64,000 nt of DNA, from positions 2,715,365-2,779,364 of the forward strand of contig OZ024810.1 in assembly GCA_964017045.1 (NCBI GenBank), given 5' to 3'. The DNA is from Omphiscola glabra. Lineage: Eukaryota; Mollusca; Gastropoda; Lymnaeidae. The position numbers and the translations under genes were made by a program. The notes under the pieces were generated by a model, which saw only the letters and a list, made by a program, of their open reading frames with translations, had not been told where the DNA came from and did no database searches. Of this stretch, positions 35,045 through 45,317 are shown piece by piece (the stretch's first letter is position 1; every line of letters starts with the position of its first letter).

Positions 35045-36012
35045 CGTTTCCCAACCTTTGTTGTGCCATGCCTCACCTAAGCTGTTCTAAAATTTGTATG
35101 ACCCCCATGTGTCAAAAGATAATTTCTTATATTCAAACATAAGGCTGTTCACTGAAGAAACTTAAATGATAGGTTTTAGAAAGAAATCACTAGGAAATTG
35201 GTGAGGAAACATAGTAAGTAAATTTTCAAAAAGTTTAATGGAGAACTGAAATTCTTCTTCTTCTATATTTTGAGATACGAAAGAATTTTAATGAAATATT
35301 TTTCAATATTATTTCAGTTATTCGTAATTATTTATTATTTAAATTTAGTGAAATGTTTGTTCGTCATGCTTGCTGCAAATAGATTTTATGTTAGGTTCCA
35401 AATCTCCCCGCTGTGTTATATCCAGCCGATTTCTTTTTCTTTTCTGTTTTGCAACAAATCATTTAAGGCACTAAATCCACATTCAGCTAAATATGAAGAT
35501 GGAAACTGTAACAATAGTTTTCTTGCACATTTGGTTGAATTTGGATATTTGATTTCTGCTCCTCACGAAGCCATGTCATCGCTCCTGTTTTATTAAATAA
35601 AGTTTTAACTGACTCAGCAGTTTTGCATGTCTGCGAGTTCTTCTTGATACTGCATATTTGAAGTATCAGAGAAATCCACTAACATTGGCTGCATCATCCA
35701 AGTGGAAAATCAATTTGTTTCAAGTTAGAAAATCTTTCTTTTAAATCAGCCGATAGAATTTTCAGATGATCGATGCTAGTAAGTATAGTGGTATCAGTCC
35801 ATTCAAATTTTGTGAGTCAAAGAAACTTTTCAAAACTTTGTTGTAAATATTTTTCTGATATAATTTAATAAAGGTGATAAAACTAAATTATCTAGTTTTA
35901 AAAGTGTTGGACTGTGATAAAGCTTTAAAATAGATTAATGAGACACAAACAATATGTGTCAATATAACAATATATGTTCAGCTTTAACAATAATTTTACA
36001 TAATAAATAAGT

Positions 36013-36038
36013 AGACGTTTCGGCACATGCCCTCATCA
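36013..36038 (-). ncRNA. Hammerhead-like motif of decayed Penelope element
   Basis: Minus strand reads TGATGA-GGGCATGTGCC-GAAAC-GTC: a hammerhead core with a 4-bp stem II and canonical GAAA. The C of CTGATGA is lost here, but the paired arm at 36555-36567 keeps CTGATGA while missing stem II and GA, so the ancestor had the complete core. Confidence 0.5.
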
Positions 36039-36203
36039 TTATTACAACACAACATTTAATAAGTATAAATTGAATTTACATAATATGTATATATACATAT
36101 TAACCTAAAAAATAGAAAAAATAGAAGAGACCGTACAGAGAGCCTGTTTATTTATGTTATAGAGGTGTTCTCTAAAGTGGTCTCCAATGCGACGTAGGAT
36201 ACG

Positions 36204-36356
36204 GTCTCCAAACATTTCAATAGCACTAACCATGATGGCATTTTAGACATCGCAGTTACTGGTATACTGTATACTGGTAACACGCTGGATAGGATCTATA
36301 TGGAGAATAAATTAATAACAAGATTTGGTACGTTGACTCCATACGGGATAAACTAA
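36204..36356 (+). pseudogene. Penelope-like GIY-YIG endonuclease C-terminal remnant
   Basis: Fifty codons before a TAA align with the last ~55 residues of the intact element protein: VSKHFN, a DG and D-AV pair, a YMENKLI block in place of LEHKLI, and TPYGIN in place of YPHGLN. In-frame stop just upstream, so only a relic. Confidence 0.7.
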
Positions 36357-37671
36357 ATCCACAATTTTACGTATCTCCATGTCTTTTTCATCTTTGTTTT
36401 TTTTTTACATTTTACTCCAAGTCACTTCCTTCCATTCTTCTTTACTTTGTTTCTATCTGGTTTTTCCTATTTTTTCTCTTTTTTAGGTAGGTTATATGTA
36501 TATATATATATTATGTAAATTTGATTTATACTTATTTAAATGTTTTTTTGTTTTACTGATGAACGTCTACTTATTATGTAAAATTATTATTAAAGCTTAA
36601 CATATATTGTTATAGTGACACAAATTGTTATTGTTTAATTAATCTAATGAAACTAAATATATTCGCATTTGCATCGACAAGAGTTTTATTAGTTCATTGA
36701 AATTAGTTATTTAATATATTTAGTTTTTCAAATGTATCGGCTAAATAACTCACAAATGCTTTACCATCGACCGTTAACAGATACCTCATTTCAGGCATCA
36801 AATAGTTCCATAAACATTTTCAAGCTAATTCCCCTTTGAAAGCCATTTATGTGAGGAAAAAGTCTCACATAGTCTGCATTCTGTTCTTGACAAAATAGCT
36901 TGAAGAGACGTTCATATTTGGAATTAGCTTTAATAGCATTTATACACTTTAGAACTGAACTTAGTACTTCATTGAGAACAGGCGAAAAGTTTTTATCTAC
37001 TAAGTTTTCCTTATGAAAAGTAGCATTTCTGGATTCTCATCCTTCATCAATTTTAAGCAGCCATTTTTTCTTGCCCATCATACTAGGAGCACCATCATTG
37101 GTATATTATTAATATCTAAGTAATTTTTTAACTTATTATATATATTGGCGGTAGTGTTGCTTTCTGATGATTTACATAGCAACATTTCTTCATCAAAAAC
37201 CCTTTATCACTGCATCTTACGTAAGATATCAATATAGCCTCACTGTGTCTCAAAGTTGATTCATCCCTTTGCACTGATAATTTTCTTGTTTTCAGCTTTT
37301 CAACAAGATGTATTTCAATATCTTCGCACATTCCGTCTATTGTTCTGCTAACAGTATTGTTACTGAGTGGCATAGCTTCCACGTCTTTGTAATCTTTTTC
37401 CAGAACCGTTTTAAGAAATGCTGATTTTGATTGTTTCATTAAATTCTCTCCTATAATTTGATATTTCCCAGATTTAGCGATGAGTAAGGAAATTTCATAA
37501 CTAGCCTCAAAAGTACGATTTGCAGTATGAGCAGTAAATAGAGACTTTAATGTGTTCTTTTTTTTCCAAAATACTACTTAAATTATAGTAGATGGTTGGT
37601 TTTCAAATTCTAGACAGCTCATTGTTCAATTGCCCCCCTAAACAGTCATAGTGCCCCCATGCGGGGCTTCT

Positions 37672-38062
37672 TTATTAACAGCCATAGGACATTTGTGATC
37701 ACTATGGCTTTATTTGTGATCACTGTGGCTTTATTTATTATCACTAAGGCTTTATTTTTGATCACTATGGCTTTATTTGTGATCCCTATGGCTTTATTTG
37801 TATTAACTATGGCTTTATTTGTGATCACTATGGCTTTATTTGTGATCACTAAGGCTTTATTTGTTATCTCTATGGCTTTATTTGTGATCACTATGGCTTT
37901 ATTTGTGATCACTATGGCTTTATTTGTGATCACCATGGCTTTATTTGTGATCACTATGACTTTATTTTTTATCACAATGGCTTTGTTTGTGATCACTATG
38001 GCTTTATTTTTTTATCACAATGGCTTTGTTTGTGATCAACATGGCTTTATTTGTGATCAGAA
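37672..38062. repeat. 21-bp minisatellite, about 19 units
   Basis: Unit ATGGCTTTATTTGTGATCAC + T. Seven codons per unit without stops on either strand. It begins right after the hAT remnant. Confidence 0.92.
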
Positions 38063-38182
38063 AAAACTTTATTGGAAAGACAGATTCCAAATTACCGAGT
38101 CGAAGGGATGATATTGTGCTGTATTGAACTTGTGAAACTAGCTGAACTTAAACGTAGTTCTACCGATTAGCCGTTTGCCCCT

Positions 38183-38300
38183 TATCAAGGATTAGCAAGC
38201 ATTAGCACGCATTGGCAAGCATAGCAAGCATTGGCAAGCATTAGAAAGCATTAGCAAGCATTGGCAAGCATTAGCAAGCATTGGCAAGCATAGCAAGCTG
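38183..38300. repeat. 10-bp minisatellite (ATTGGCAAGC)n
   Basis: About 11 units alternating ATTAGCAAGC and ATTGGCAAGC, with two shortened units. Confidence 0.85.
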
Positions 38301-38527
38301 TTTGAAGTGACTTTGTGTTATAATGTATTAAACTTTTGTTTTCATTATTTCAGTAAATTTAATATTTTAAAAGGAATTCTGGAAATTTATTTATAATAAT
38401 CCTGAGCAACAAAAAAATAAATATATTTGTTAAGTAAAAAAATTGAATTACATTATTAAATACGCTAATTGGCTAAAATGTATTGGTATTGACTTTGCAG
38501 ATCAGAAATATTGCAGTGACGATATCA

Positions 38528-38582
38528 AACTTGTTTGTGTAGTATAATATCATTCCGATGAATGATATTATACTACACAAAC
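38528..38582. repeat. Perfect hairpin near tRNA-Pro
   Basis: TTTGTGTAGTATAATATCATT and its reverse complement are separated by only ~7 nt, giving a stem of over 20 bp, ~45 nt past the 3' end of the minus-strand tRNA. It could be a tiny MITE or cruciform; not a Pol III terminator, since a T6 tract lies closer to the tRNA. Confidence 0.6.
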
Positions 38583-38627
38583 ACATAAGACATTTTTTAT
38601 TTTTAATGAATTGTACGAAAAAATGTG

Positions 38628-38699
38628 GGGCCCGTCCGGGATTTGAACCCGGGACCTCTCGCACCCTAAGCGAAAATCATACCCCTAGACCAACGGGCC
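38628..38699 (-). tRNA. tRNA-Pro (AGG)
   Basis: 72-nt cloverleaf on the minus strand: acceptor GGCCCGT/ACGGGCC with seven pairs, anticodon stem TTCGC/GCGAG with loop TTAGGGT giving anticodon AGG, T stem CCGGG/CCCGG with TTCAAAT loop. B box GGTTCAAATCC intact. A T-rich tract follows the 3' end (plus strand A run 38618-38623). CCA is not encoded, as usual in animals. All arms pair, so it looks functional. Confidence 0.93.
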
Positions 38700-38819
38700 A
38701 TATTGATGAATAATATAGCAGGGGTTTTATGGGAAAAAATAGCATGTTCAGCTACGTTTCACAATCTTCATTATACTTTAGTTGTGTTTGTAGCATCTGT
38801 TTCACTATTGACTTACCTT

Positions 38820-38975
38820 CTATTCAGGAAGTTCATGCAGGGCGGGCAGGACTGTTGCAAGCAAAAAAAGCGCCCGGGATGAAATCTACAATTTAGGCGC
38901 CTTCTGCCCCCCAAAAGTATACACATATTTTGCACAAAAATTGACGCTTATGACGAGGCCTACGGCGCCCACTGC
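38820..38975. other. hAT-like repeat debris with GGCGCC words
   Basis: Contains AGCGCCCGGG, TAGGCGCCTTCTGCC and TACGGCGCCCACTGC, resembling the family at 23833 but with no clear ends. Confidence 0.3.
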
Positions 38976-39466
38976 TTATGCCCACCCCCTTTCCCAATCC
39001 TTCAACTCCATTGTCACGTTTTTTTTATGCAATAGCAAAGAAGAAAGAAACATGAAAAGAAAAAAAAAAGTCGTTTTTACATTTAGCATTAAATCTTTGA
39101 AAAGATGTAAGGAAAGTTGGACATTCTCTCAGTTTTGTAAAGAAATGACCAGAGTGGATATAGTGATAAAACCATTGACCAACGATGACTTACTTATTCG
39201 TTCACTTAAATGGAATAATGTATATCATATATATCTTTAAATTTAATCTTTCTTTTATACGAGTGTTTCCTGGCACCATGAAATTGTGTTAACTGTGAGG
39301 AAATTGCATTGACAAAATGTTCATTGAAAACTCTTGTTTAATAAAGTACTGTTTAAAATGTTAAAGTTTGGAGAGGTGGAAAAGATATTGGGAATATTTC
39401 AAAACTCGGCAATTAAAACCACAAACTATTTAAAGAAGTCTATGCACGCTTGCAGCTGAACTACTC

Positions 39467-39718
39467 GTCGATACACTGGATCTATCGTTTAAATAAACAT
39501 TCCGGAGTCGGATCCAAAGTTCCAGGTATGCGATCGGACGTTATAATAAATGAAACTCTTGACAATTCCTCCAATCATCACTATGTATTTAGTGCTAAAT
39601 CTCTAATGGCCATTTGACCTGGAAGAGGAATCTGTTTAACAATTTGATACCACGTAATGACCTTATCCTGATTCCGCTGTTAAACTATAAATAGATCCAG
39701 TGATACGTAACCATCGTT
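39467..39718. mobile_element. MITE with ~45-bp inverted ends
   Basis: Left end CGATACACTGGATCTATCG and right end (inverted) CGTATCACTGGATCTATTT pair over about 45 bp, with indels. AT-rich 160-bp core with no frame. Confidence 0.55.
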
Positions 39719-40402
39719 GCTAATAGTTAGTAATAGACGGCTGGATCTAAAATTATTATTTTCGTAAGATAAAAATTTATTAAGCCGAAACGAACTTTTG
39801 CTGGCTAGTTGTTGAGTTACAAATAAATCTTGCTGCACCTACTGGTGAAATGTGTTTTGTCTGTATAATCGTTTTTAAATAAGACAAAATATAGCAGTAA
39901 TTGTTTTGTTAATTGATATAAATGTGGTTTGGGGGGGGGGGGTGAATCTGCTTTTAAAGAAAAACAACAAGACGCTTTTGCTTACTCAAGACGTCAAATA
40001 TTTTACTTTCCATCATTTGTTTTTAAAGTTTTTTTCTGATAAAAATCATTCACAAAGCGCTGAATGATCATAACCAGCGGGAATGGAATAAGGAAATGAA
40101 ATGGAATGCTAAAATTTTGAGATTCATTCAATTGTTTCAATTATCAATGTAATAAGAAATATAAGAAATTTATCAATTATTGTTTGATGATGATTGATTA
40201 TTTGTCTAGAGCTGAGCTCATGGTGGTGAGCAAGATCCTGAGCCATAACAAAAGAGGCTTAAGTGAGCAAGCTCCTGGGAAAATATAGAAGAGGATTAAC
40301 TTAACAGCTGTAACCAGATTAATAGGAGATTTCAAGCTGAATAGAAATAATACCATTTAAATATGCGTTTTGAAAAATAAAATGCCTTTGGTACCATAAA
40401 AC

Positions 40403-40474
40403 GGTTCGTTGGTCTAGGGTTATGATTCTCGCTTTGGGTGCGAGAGGTTCTGGGTTCAAATCCCGGACGGGCCC
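40403..40474 (+). tRNA. tRNA-Pro (TGG), somewhat degenerate
   Basis: 72 nt. Acceptor GGTTCGT/ACGGGCC needs two G-U pairs; anticodon loop TTTGGGT gives TGG; T stem CTGGG/CCCGG has a G-U. In the D loop AGGGTTA replaces AGGGGTA, losing a conserved G that normally contacts the T loop. TTTT at 40479-40482. It may be a weak gene or early pseudogene derived by duplication; its flanks resemble those of the copy at 43279. Confidence 0.8.
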
Positions 40475-40856
40475 GATCATTTTATTGTTAATTATAATGG
40501 AAATAACTTTCAAACCATTCAGCCTAATTACGTATAGTTCAGAAAGTCAAAATAAAATCCATTTTAATAAATATGGGGAAACCAAGAGTCCACACTATGT
40601 GGCATTGGAAGTCAATGATCTCTCTCCTTTTATTCTCTGTCGTCGCTCACTTTTAACATTCATATGTTTGATATTATTACTGTCAATATACTTTTAAGAA
40701 AACAAAGTTAAAAGTGACAATTATAAAAGGCTAGATGGATAAACAATAGAATACATTAACTAAACGCAACCCTTGCTAAGATCCGTTTTCCGGTGGCATA
40801 ATTTTTTTTTCATTAACAATAACAAACATTTTGTAACATCTTCATTTATACCTCAG

Positions 40857-42190
40857 TGTTGAGACCCGCTGGGCCTCACTTGTGTGAGACCTGCTGGCTC
40901 ACACAACCTACCGGTCACTTGTCAGTCGCTTGTCACGTGATCGACTCAATTAGGCCAGTACTGATGATAATAATGACTCATATTCAGAAAAATGGAAGTT
41001 TCCCAGTCAACCAGAAAAATGGTCAGTTATAAGAAACACTGCCCATGTCCAGAGCGTGTGACCAAGCTTGTGACCAAGGGTCAGCTTGTGAACCATTGGT
41101 TGACCAGACGAAAAATTAGCATATAGTATATGAATCATATGCATGACCCAGAGGTCAGCGTTAGCTGGATGCAGGTCAGCATTAGCTGGATCCAAGTATA
41201 AATAGAGTTGTAAGCCAGTTAGTGGTTCTCTCTCGTCCTTGTAATTACGGTAGTTTAATTGACAGACAAGCCAGAGCCTGGCTTATGACTATTGCTGTTG
41301 GAGTGTGTCCAATCAAGTGTCGTAGGGTTAGTAATATTAGTATTGTTAATTGGTAGTTTCACATGTTTATAATGTTAGCATTTTGTTAGTAGGATATGTT
41401 AGAGTATAGTTAGTTATCAAGTCATTGTTAGAATACTATGCTACATGAATGTATATGTATGTTTAATTAGTAATATGGTAATAAGTCTGTAATTCTTAGT
41501 GGTAGCTTATATGTTGTATCTATTATTCTCTTTACAGCCAGTTAGTTAGTACAGTTAGTAGTTAGTTTAGTAAGTTAGTACAGTTAGTAAGTCAGTTCAG
41601 TTCAGTCAGTTAAATAAGATTAGGCTCAGGGCTATAGAAGCCTATGCAATAGCAGAGCTCAGTAGACTAGAACTCCGTACTGTATAAGAAGTCAGAGGTT
41701 AACAGTTTAACCCTGACGCAGTAATTGCACAAGGCAGATAATAACGAGCGAGTAACGCACTAAAGAGATAAGGTCAGCTGACGACCCAAACAGAAGTGTT
41801 GTAGAGGTAGCAGAGCGTGGCGAGCAATTCCTCCCCACCCCCTGCACAGCTGAGTGACCGGTGGTTTTGTTGTGTGCTGTAAGAGTCTGACGGTGTGTAT
41901 AGCAGACGAGGGCAAGCCGAGACGAACGTTCCACCGAACGTCCAGCATCATAACTTCGAGTTATTAGTAAAGCATTGTATTTGTATCGATATTAAGTATT
42001 ACTATTTGTATGTTTCTATATATTTTGTATTGTAGTAATTAAATAATTATTTGTGGCTGAACCACCGGTGTTTTTTAGTAATAGTAACGTTATTGAGAGT
42101 GAGGATTAATCTGGTATAACTGTTGATTGTAGTAATCATTCCCTAGACATAGTCATAGTAATACTAATCAACGTAGCGCTAGGGACCTTT
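40857..42190 (+). mobile_element. LTR-like block, boundaries uncertain
   Basis: Begins TGTTGAGACCCGCTGGGCC and is of a different base composition from its surroundings, with a promoter-like TATAAATA at ~41197, followed ~30 nt on by a TCTCTCTCGTCC stretch, and a long non-coding leader with repeated AGTTAGTA words. This resembles U3-R-U5 and leader of a retrotransposon, but no paired LTR, gag or pol frame, or clean target duplication was found. Confidence 0.3.
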
Positions 42191-42599
42191 ATCTATATAT
42201 ATACCCCCTGTTCTGAAAGTACCATTATCGTGGCCATAAAAGTTCCAATTTCGACATTTTGGAGACCAGAAATATATAGATAAGAAATAGAATTTTCGAC
42301 ACTCAGTAAAATGTGAAATCTTCAGCAATGCCATATACGATAAATTTATATATTTAAACTATATAAATAAATTTCCAAAAATATTCATCTCTCTCACAAG
42401 ACGTTTTGATTTTAGAACATTGAAAAAAACATACTTTGCTTTGCTTTTAAAAAAATGTGTAACAGCTTTCATCAATCTACAACGCAGATGGATTGTAACA
42501 AAAGACGTTGTCATATTAAGTTAAACTTTATTAGTTCAAATATGCAGCCCTGAGAAAGCTGCTCCTAGGCAACCGTTTCGTCTCAGCTACTTCGCGAAT

Positions 42600-42935
42600 T
42601 AGTTGCGAGGTGGAAACCCGCTGTAGAATCCCTCTTAGAGGGCGTCCGATGCTTCCCCGGGAGAGTGGGGGAGATATTAGGACGTTAATTTACCTAGGAA
42701 AGTGGACTGCGGACGCTTTAAACGCAGCGTCTTCGGTCGACCAGATGTCTCCGGGCGGGGAGGGTCCCCGCCGGCAAACCCGATCGAGCGGTTGCTGGTG
42801 GGGACGTTTCACGCCCGGGGAGGTCTCTGACGTTCACCCGCACGGCCCGACGTCGGGGAAACCCGGCGCCTGGCAGGTGTGGGTGGGTGCCAGGGAGGGC
42901 ATAAGGAGCGCGAGCTCGACGGCCCGCTGACACCA
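42600..42935. other. GC-rich island (about two-thirds GC)
   Basis: An abrupt ~335-bp block, strongly GC-rich, in a ~35% GC background. It contains many CpG and short inverted words (GGCGGGGAGGGTCCCCGCC). Open frames run both ways but show no motif. It may be a promoter-type island, a piece of a retroelement leader, or foreign DNA. Confidence 0.4.
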
Positions 42936-43278
42936 TTTCCTAATGAGATATTTCAGTTCAAATACTGAGATGACATCACTGATCATCCTGATGTCCAAGA
43001 TTTTTGTGATAATAAATATTTATTTTAAGCTGAAATTAAGTGATCTCCAGAAGGTTATAAATATTTATGTATCATCTTAAATGGAACAATATAAGCAATA
43101 TAGTAAGTTCGTACTATAGACCAAATAAGAGGTCTAGGTGTTAAGCAAGTTGTATGGCTTACACAGGAGAGTCTTAACAGCTGTAGCCGGATCAATAACA
43201 GACGCCAAGGTGCAGCGAAATAAACATGTTTCATGTACATTTTATTCTCAAAAAATGACTGTTAATATTATGTGTAAC

Positions 43279-43350
43279 GGCTCGTTGGTCTAGGGGTATG
43301 ATTCTCGCTTTGGGTGCGAGAGGTCCCGGGTTCAAATCCCGGACGGGCCC
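43279..43350 (+). tRNA. tRNA-Pro (TGG)
   Basis: 72-nt cloverleaf: acceptor GGCTCGT/ACGGGCC with one T-G pair, intact D arm with AGGGGTA, anticodon stem CTCGC/GCGAG with loop TTTGGGT (anticodon TGG), T arm CCGGG-TTCAAAT-CCCGG. TTTT terminator at 43356-43359. All arms and both Pol III boxes are intact. Confidence 0.95.
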
Positions 43351-43832
43351 TATCGTTTTATTTTAATCAAAGAACGAAAATAACTTTCGAACCAACATAA
43401 TTACTCATGTTAGATACGTTTATAACGGGATGGTTGTTGGGACAAATGGGTCAATAACATAACATGTTATGCAGAACTTGACGTCTAGACTGCGACTCCC
43501 ATCAAAAACATAACGGGCGCATGATGGCTATGACCTGCAACCTTGCAACTACAAACCTGAAGCAAATGGGGACTATTCGAAACAAAAAGTCTGGATTCTG
43601 GGATCCATTATTGTCCTTTATAACCATATTCTGTGGTTGTGTCAATTTTTAGTGAGACGGACAGAGGCAGGCAAACGAAAGAAGAAGTAAAAATGTGACC
43701 GTTATTTTAAACAGTACAAATACAAAAAACAAACGCAGATATCCCAAATAAATTCACACCAATAGACACAATTAACAGAAGTTACAAAATATAGATAAAC
43801 TGTTTTTGTTCTTTATATTTGTCATTGCACAC

Positions 43833-43903
43833 TAGCCACGGATAAGCTGGCCTGTATCCACGGATTAGTTGGCCTGTATCCACGGATTAGTTGGCCTGTA
43901 TCC
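43833..43903. repeat. 22-bp minisatellite, three units
   Basis: CACGGATTAGTTGGCCTGTA + TC, three copies. Confidence 0.85.
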
Positions 43904-44413
43904 AGTCATAGTACTCAGATACTCGGGTGTGCACATTGGGAAGAGAATCTTTTAGGAAACAAAAATATTAATTATTTATCTTTCTTTTCACAATCTAGAA
44001 AAAAAAGACTTTCTATCAAATAAGAGTTTTAAAACGCACTAAAAAGTAGACAATAGTGTATAATTTCTTAAAACGCATTACGCATATTAATTATGTGTAG
44101 AAATTTTGGATTTTGACAAAAACTTAATTTACAAAATAAAGTAAATGTAAATGACGCTTAATTATTTTCTCCTGTTATTTGCGTAGTAGTTAGAACTGTT
44201 TTATTTCCACACACACGTTCCATGGCTTAGGGATAAATTAGGAAGTCTGAAGCAGCAATTGGTTTGCAACACGTCTTAAGATTATAAGCATGAAATAGAA
44301 ATTTGAAGGTTCCGATATTTTGAGTAGGTTCCACTGGGGGGTGTGGAGGAGAAAATAATGCCAGTCATATAATGGACTTTTAAAAACACAGACTTGAAGT
44401 GAGAATTATTATT

Positions 44414-44709
44414 TCACCTTTTCCGAAGCGAATCAAACCCACTGTCTGTTTTAACAAACAAATTGTCGTGTAAGAAATGTTCCAAGGCACCACAGTCTTT
44501 GGTCCTCCATAAAGCTATGGCTATTCCTAGAGTCCCTACCCCTCGAGTCAGGTCTAAGTACAAAGTCCTCCCAAACAAGAAATCAACATGGATATTACCA
44601 CACTCCTTTCCCCATGATGTTATTCCTGCAAGAAATTCAAAATTCTTCCCACACATGGCAGGCCCTCCGTCATCACCATCACAAGTGCCAGGCCGATAGC
44701 TGTCGTCAT
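44414..44709 (-). CDS. Trypsin-fold gene exon 4, S195 replaced by Asp
   Basis: Last recognised exon of the minus-strand S1 gene. It carries the catalytic-serine loop, but the codons read CDGDDGGP where the family has CxGDSGGP, so Ser195 is Asp. Then come the AMC cysteine and GITSWGKECG (residues 213-220 region). A C-terminal extension without the usual PGVYxxV follows, to a TGA at 44414-44416; a donor-like AAAG|GTGAAA just before the stop means a further exon cannot be excluded. The acceptor GAAAAG at 44710 matches the phase-1 donor of exon 3 but has a poor pyrimidine tract. Such serine-protease homologues are non-catalytic and usually act as cofactors or binding proteins. Confidence 0.75.
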
Positions 44710-44985
44710 CTTTTCATAGTGTCAACGGGGCAGTGAATCATTTCAAATGTGGTGACATGCGAAAGAGAGTGTCGCGAAGATTTCTTAATGATCTCAGTAT
44801 TCCGTAACACAAAGTGGGTGCAATCAAATAAATGCGTTGAACAAATGTACTAACAATATGCAAAGTTTTAGTTCTATTTACTTTTAAAAAAAAGTATTCT
44901 TACCCCTCACAGTTATGATAACGTGAAGGGGTCAGAAAACTTCAACGTTCAAATAAAGAATATTGAATATATTTTGGGTCTCTAG

Positions 44986-45236
44986 TCTGTGTGACGTAGT
45001 CACTACATGAATTCTCTGACTGCGTGACGTAGTCATAGCATGAATTCTCTGACTGTGTGACATAGTCACAACATGAATTCTCTGACTGCGTGACGTAGGC
45101 ACAGCATGAATTCTCTGACGGTGTGACGTAGTCACATAATGAATTCTCTGACTGCGTGACGTAGTCACAACATGAATTCTCTGACTGCGTGACGTGTGAC
45201 GTAGTCACATCTCTGACTGCGTGATGAAATTTTCAC
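44986..45236. repeat. 33-bp minisatellite in S1 gene intron 3
   Basis: About seven units of AGTCACAACATGAATTCTCT + GACTGCGTGACGT, last unit disrupted. Confidence 0.9.
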
Positions 45237-45317
45237 ATGATTTTTATTTACAAAATGTTAAAATAATAATTAAGAAAATAAAGAATAAAAGATAAAATTG
45301 GTGTTGTAATTTGGAAG

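Larger units (their letters stand above)
35935..36655 (+). mobile_element. Decayed Penelope-like element fragment with inverted arm
   Basis: The 35935-36125 segment is an inverted, diverged copy of 36480-36655 (shared ACAATATATGTT, AATTTTACATAATAA, AAGTATAAAT words), and between them lies the end of a GIY-YIG endonuclease. This is the same inverted-arm architecture as the intact element at 6.1-10.1 kb but a different, older family. It sits inside the hAT transposase gene, so it postdates the hAT insertion. Confidence 0.75.
35270..37440 (-). pseudogene. hAT transposase pseudogene (ZBED5/GTF2IRD2-like group)
   Basis: Reading from 37440 downward: an open piece to 37128 with PLSNNTVSRTIDGM and RDESTLRHSEAI, blocks seen in the hAT group that gave rise to vertebrate ZBED5-like genes; then, around 37080-37020 and with stops, KNGCLKLMKDENPE; near 36990-36780 the segment with YERLFKLFCQE and FMELFDA; and after the inserted Penelope remnant, near 35560-35400, the C-terminal dimerisation block YLAECGFSALNDLL. 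Several stops and frameshifts show it is dead. No N-terminal zinc finger was identified upstream. Confidence 0.75.
35045..37660 (-). mobile_element. Decayed ZBED5-like hAT transposon, interrupted
   Basis: Left end starts CAGCGTTTCCCAACC at 35045, a typical hAT terminus. Minus-strand transposase pieces fill 35270-37440. The opposite end was not located; the boundary near 37660 is a guess from the end of the similarity and the start of a minisatellite. A second retroelement has inserted at about 35935-36655. Confidence 0.7.

Noticed and set aside
38473..38664. Short minus-strand frame with a SNPGR motif
   Set aside because: It is the translated tRNA-Pro T arm; the locus is a tRNA gene.
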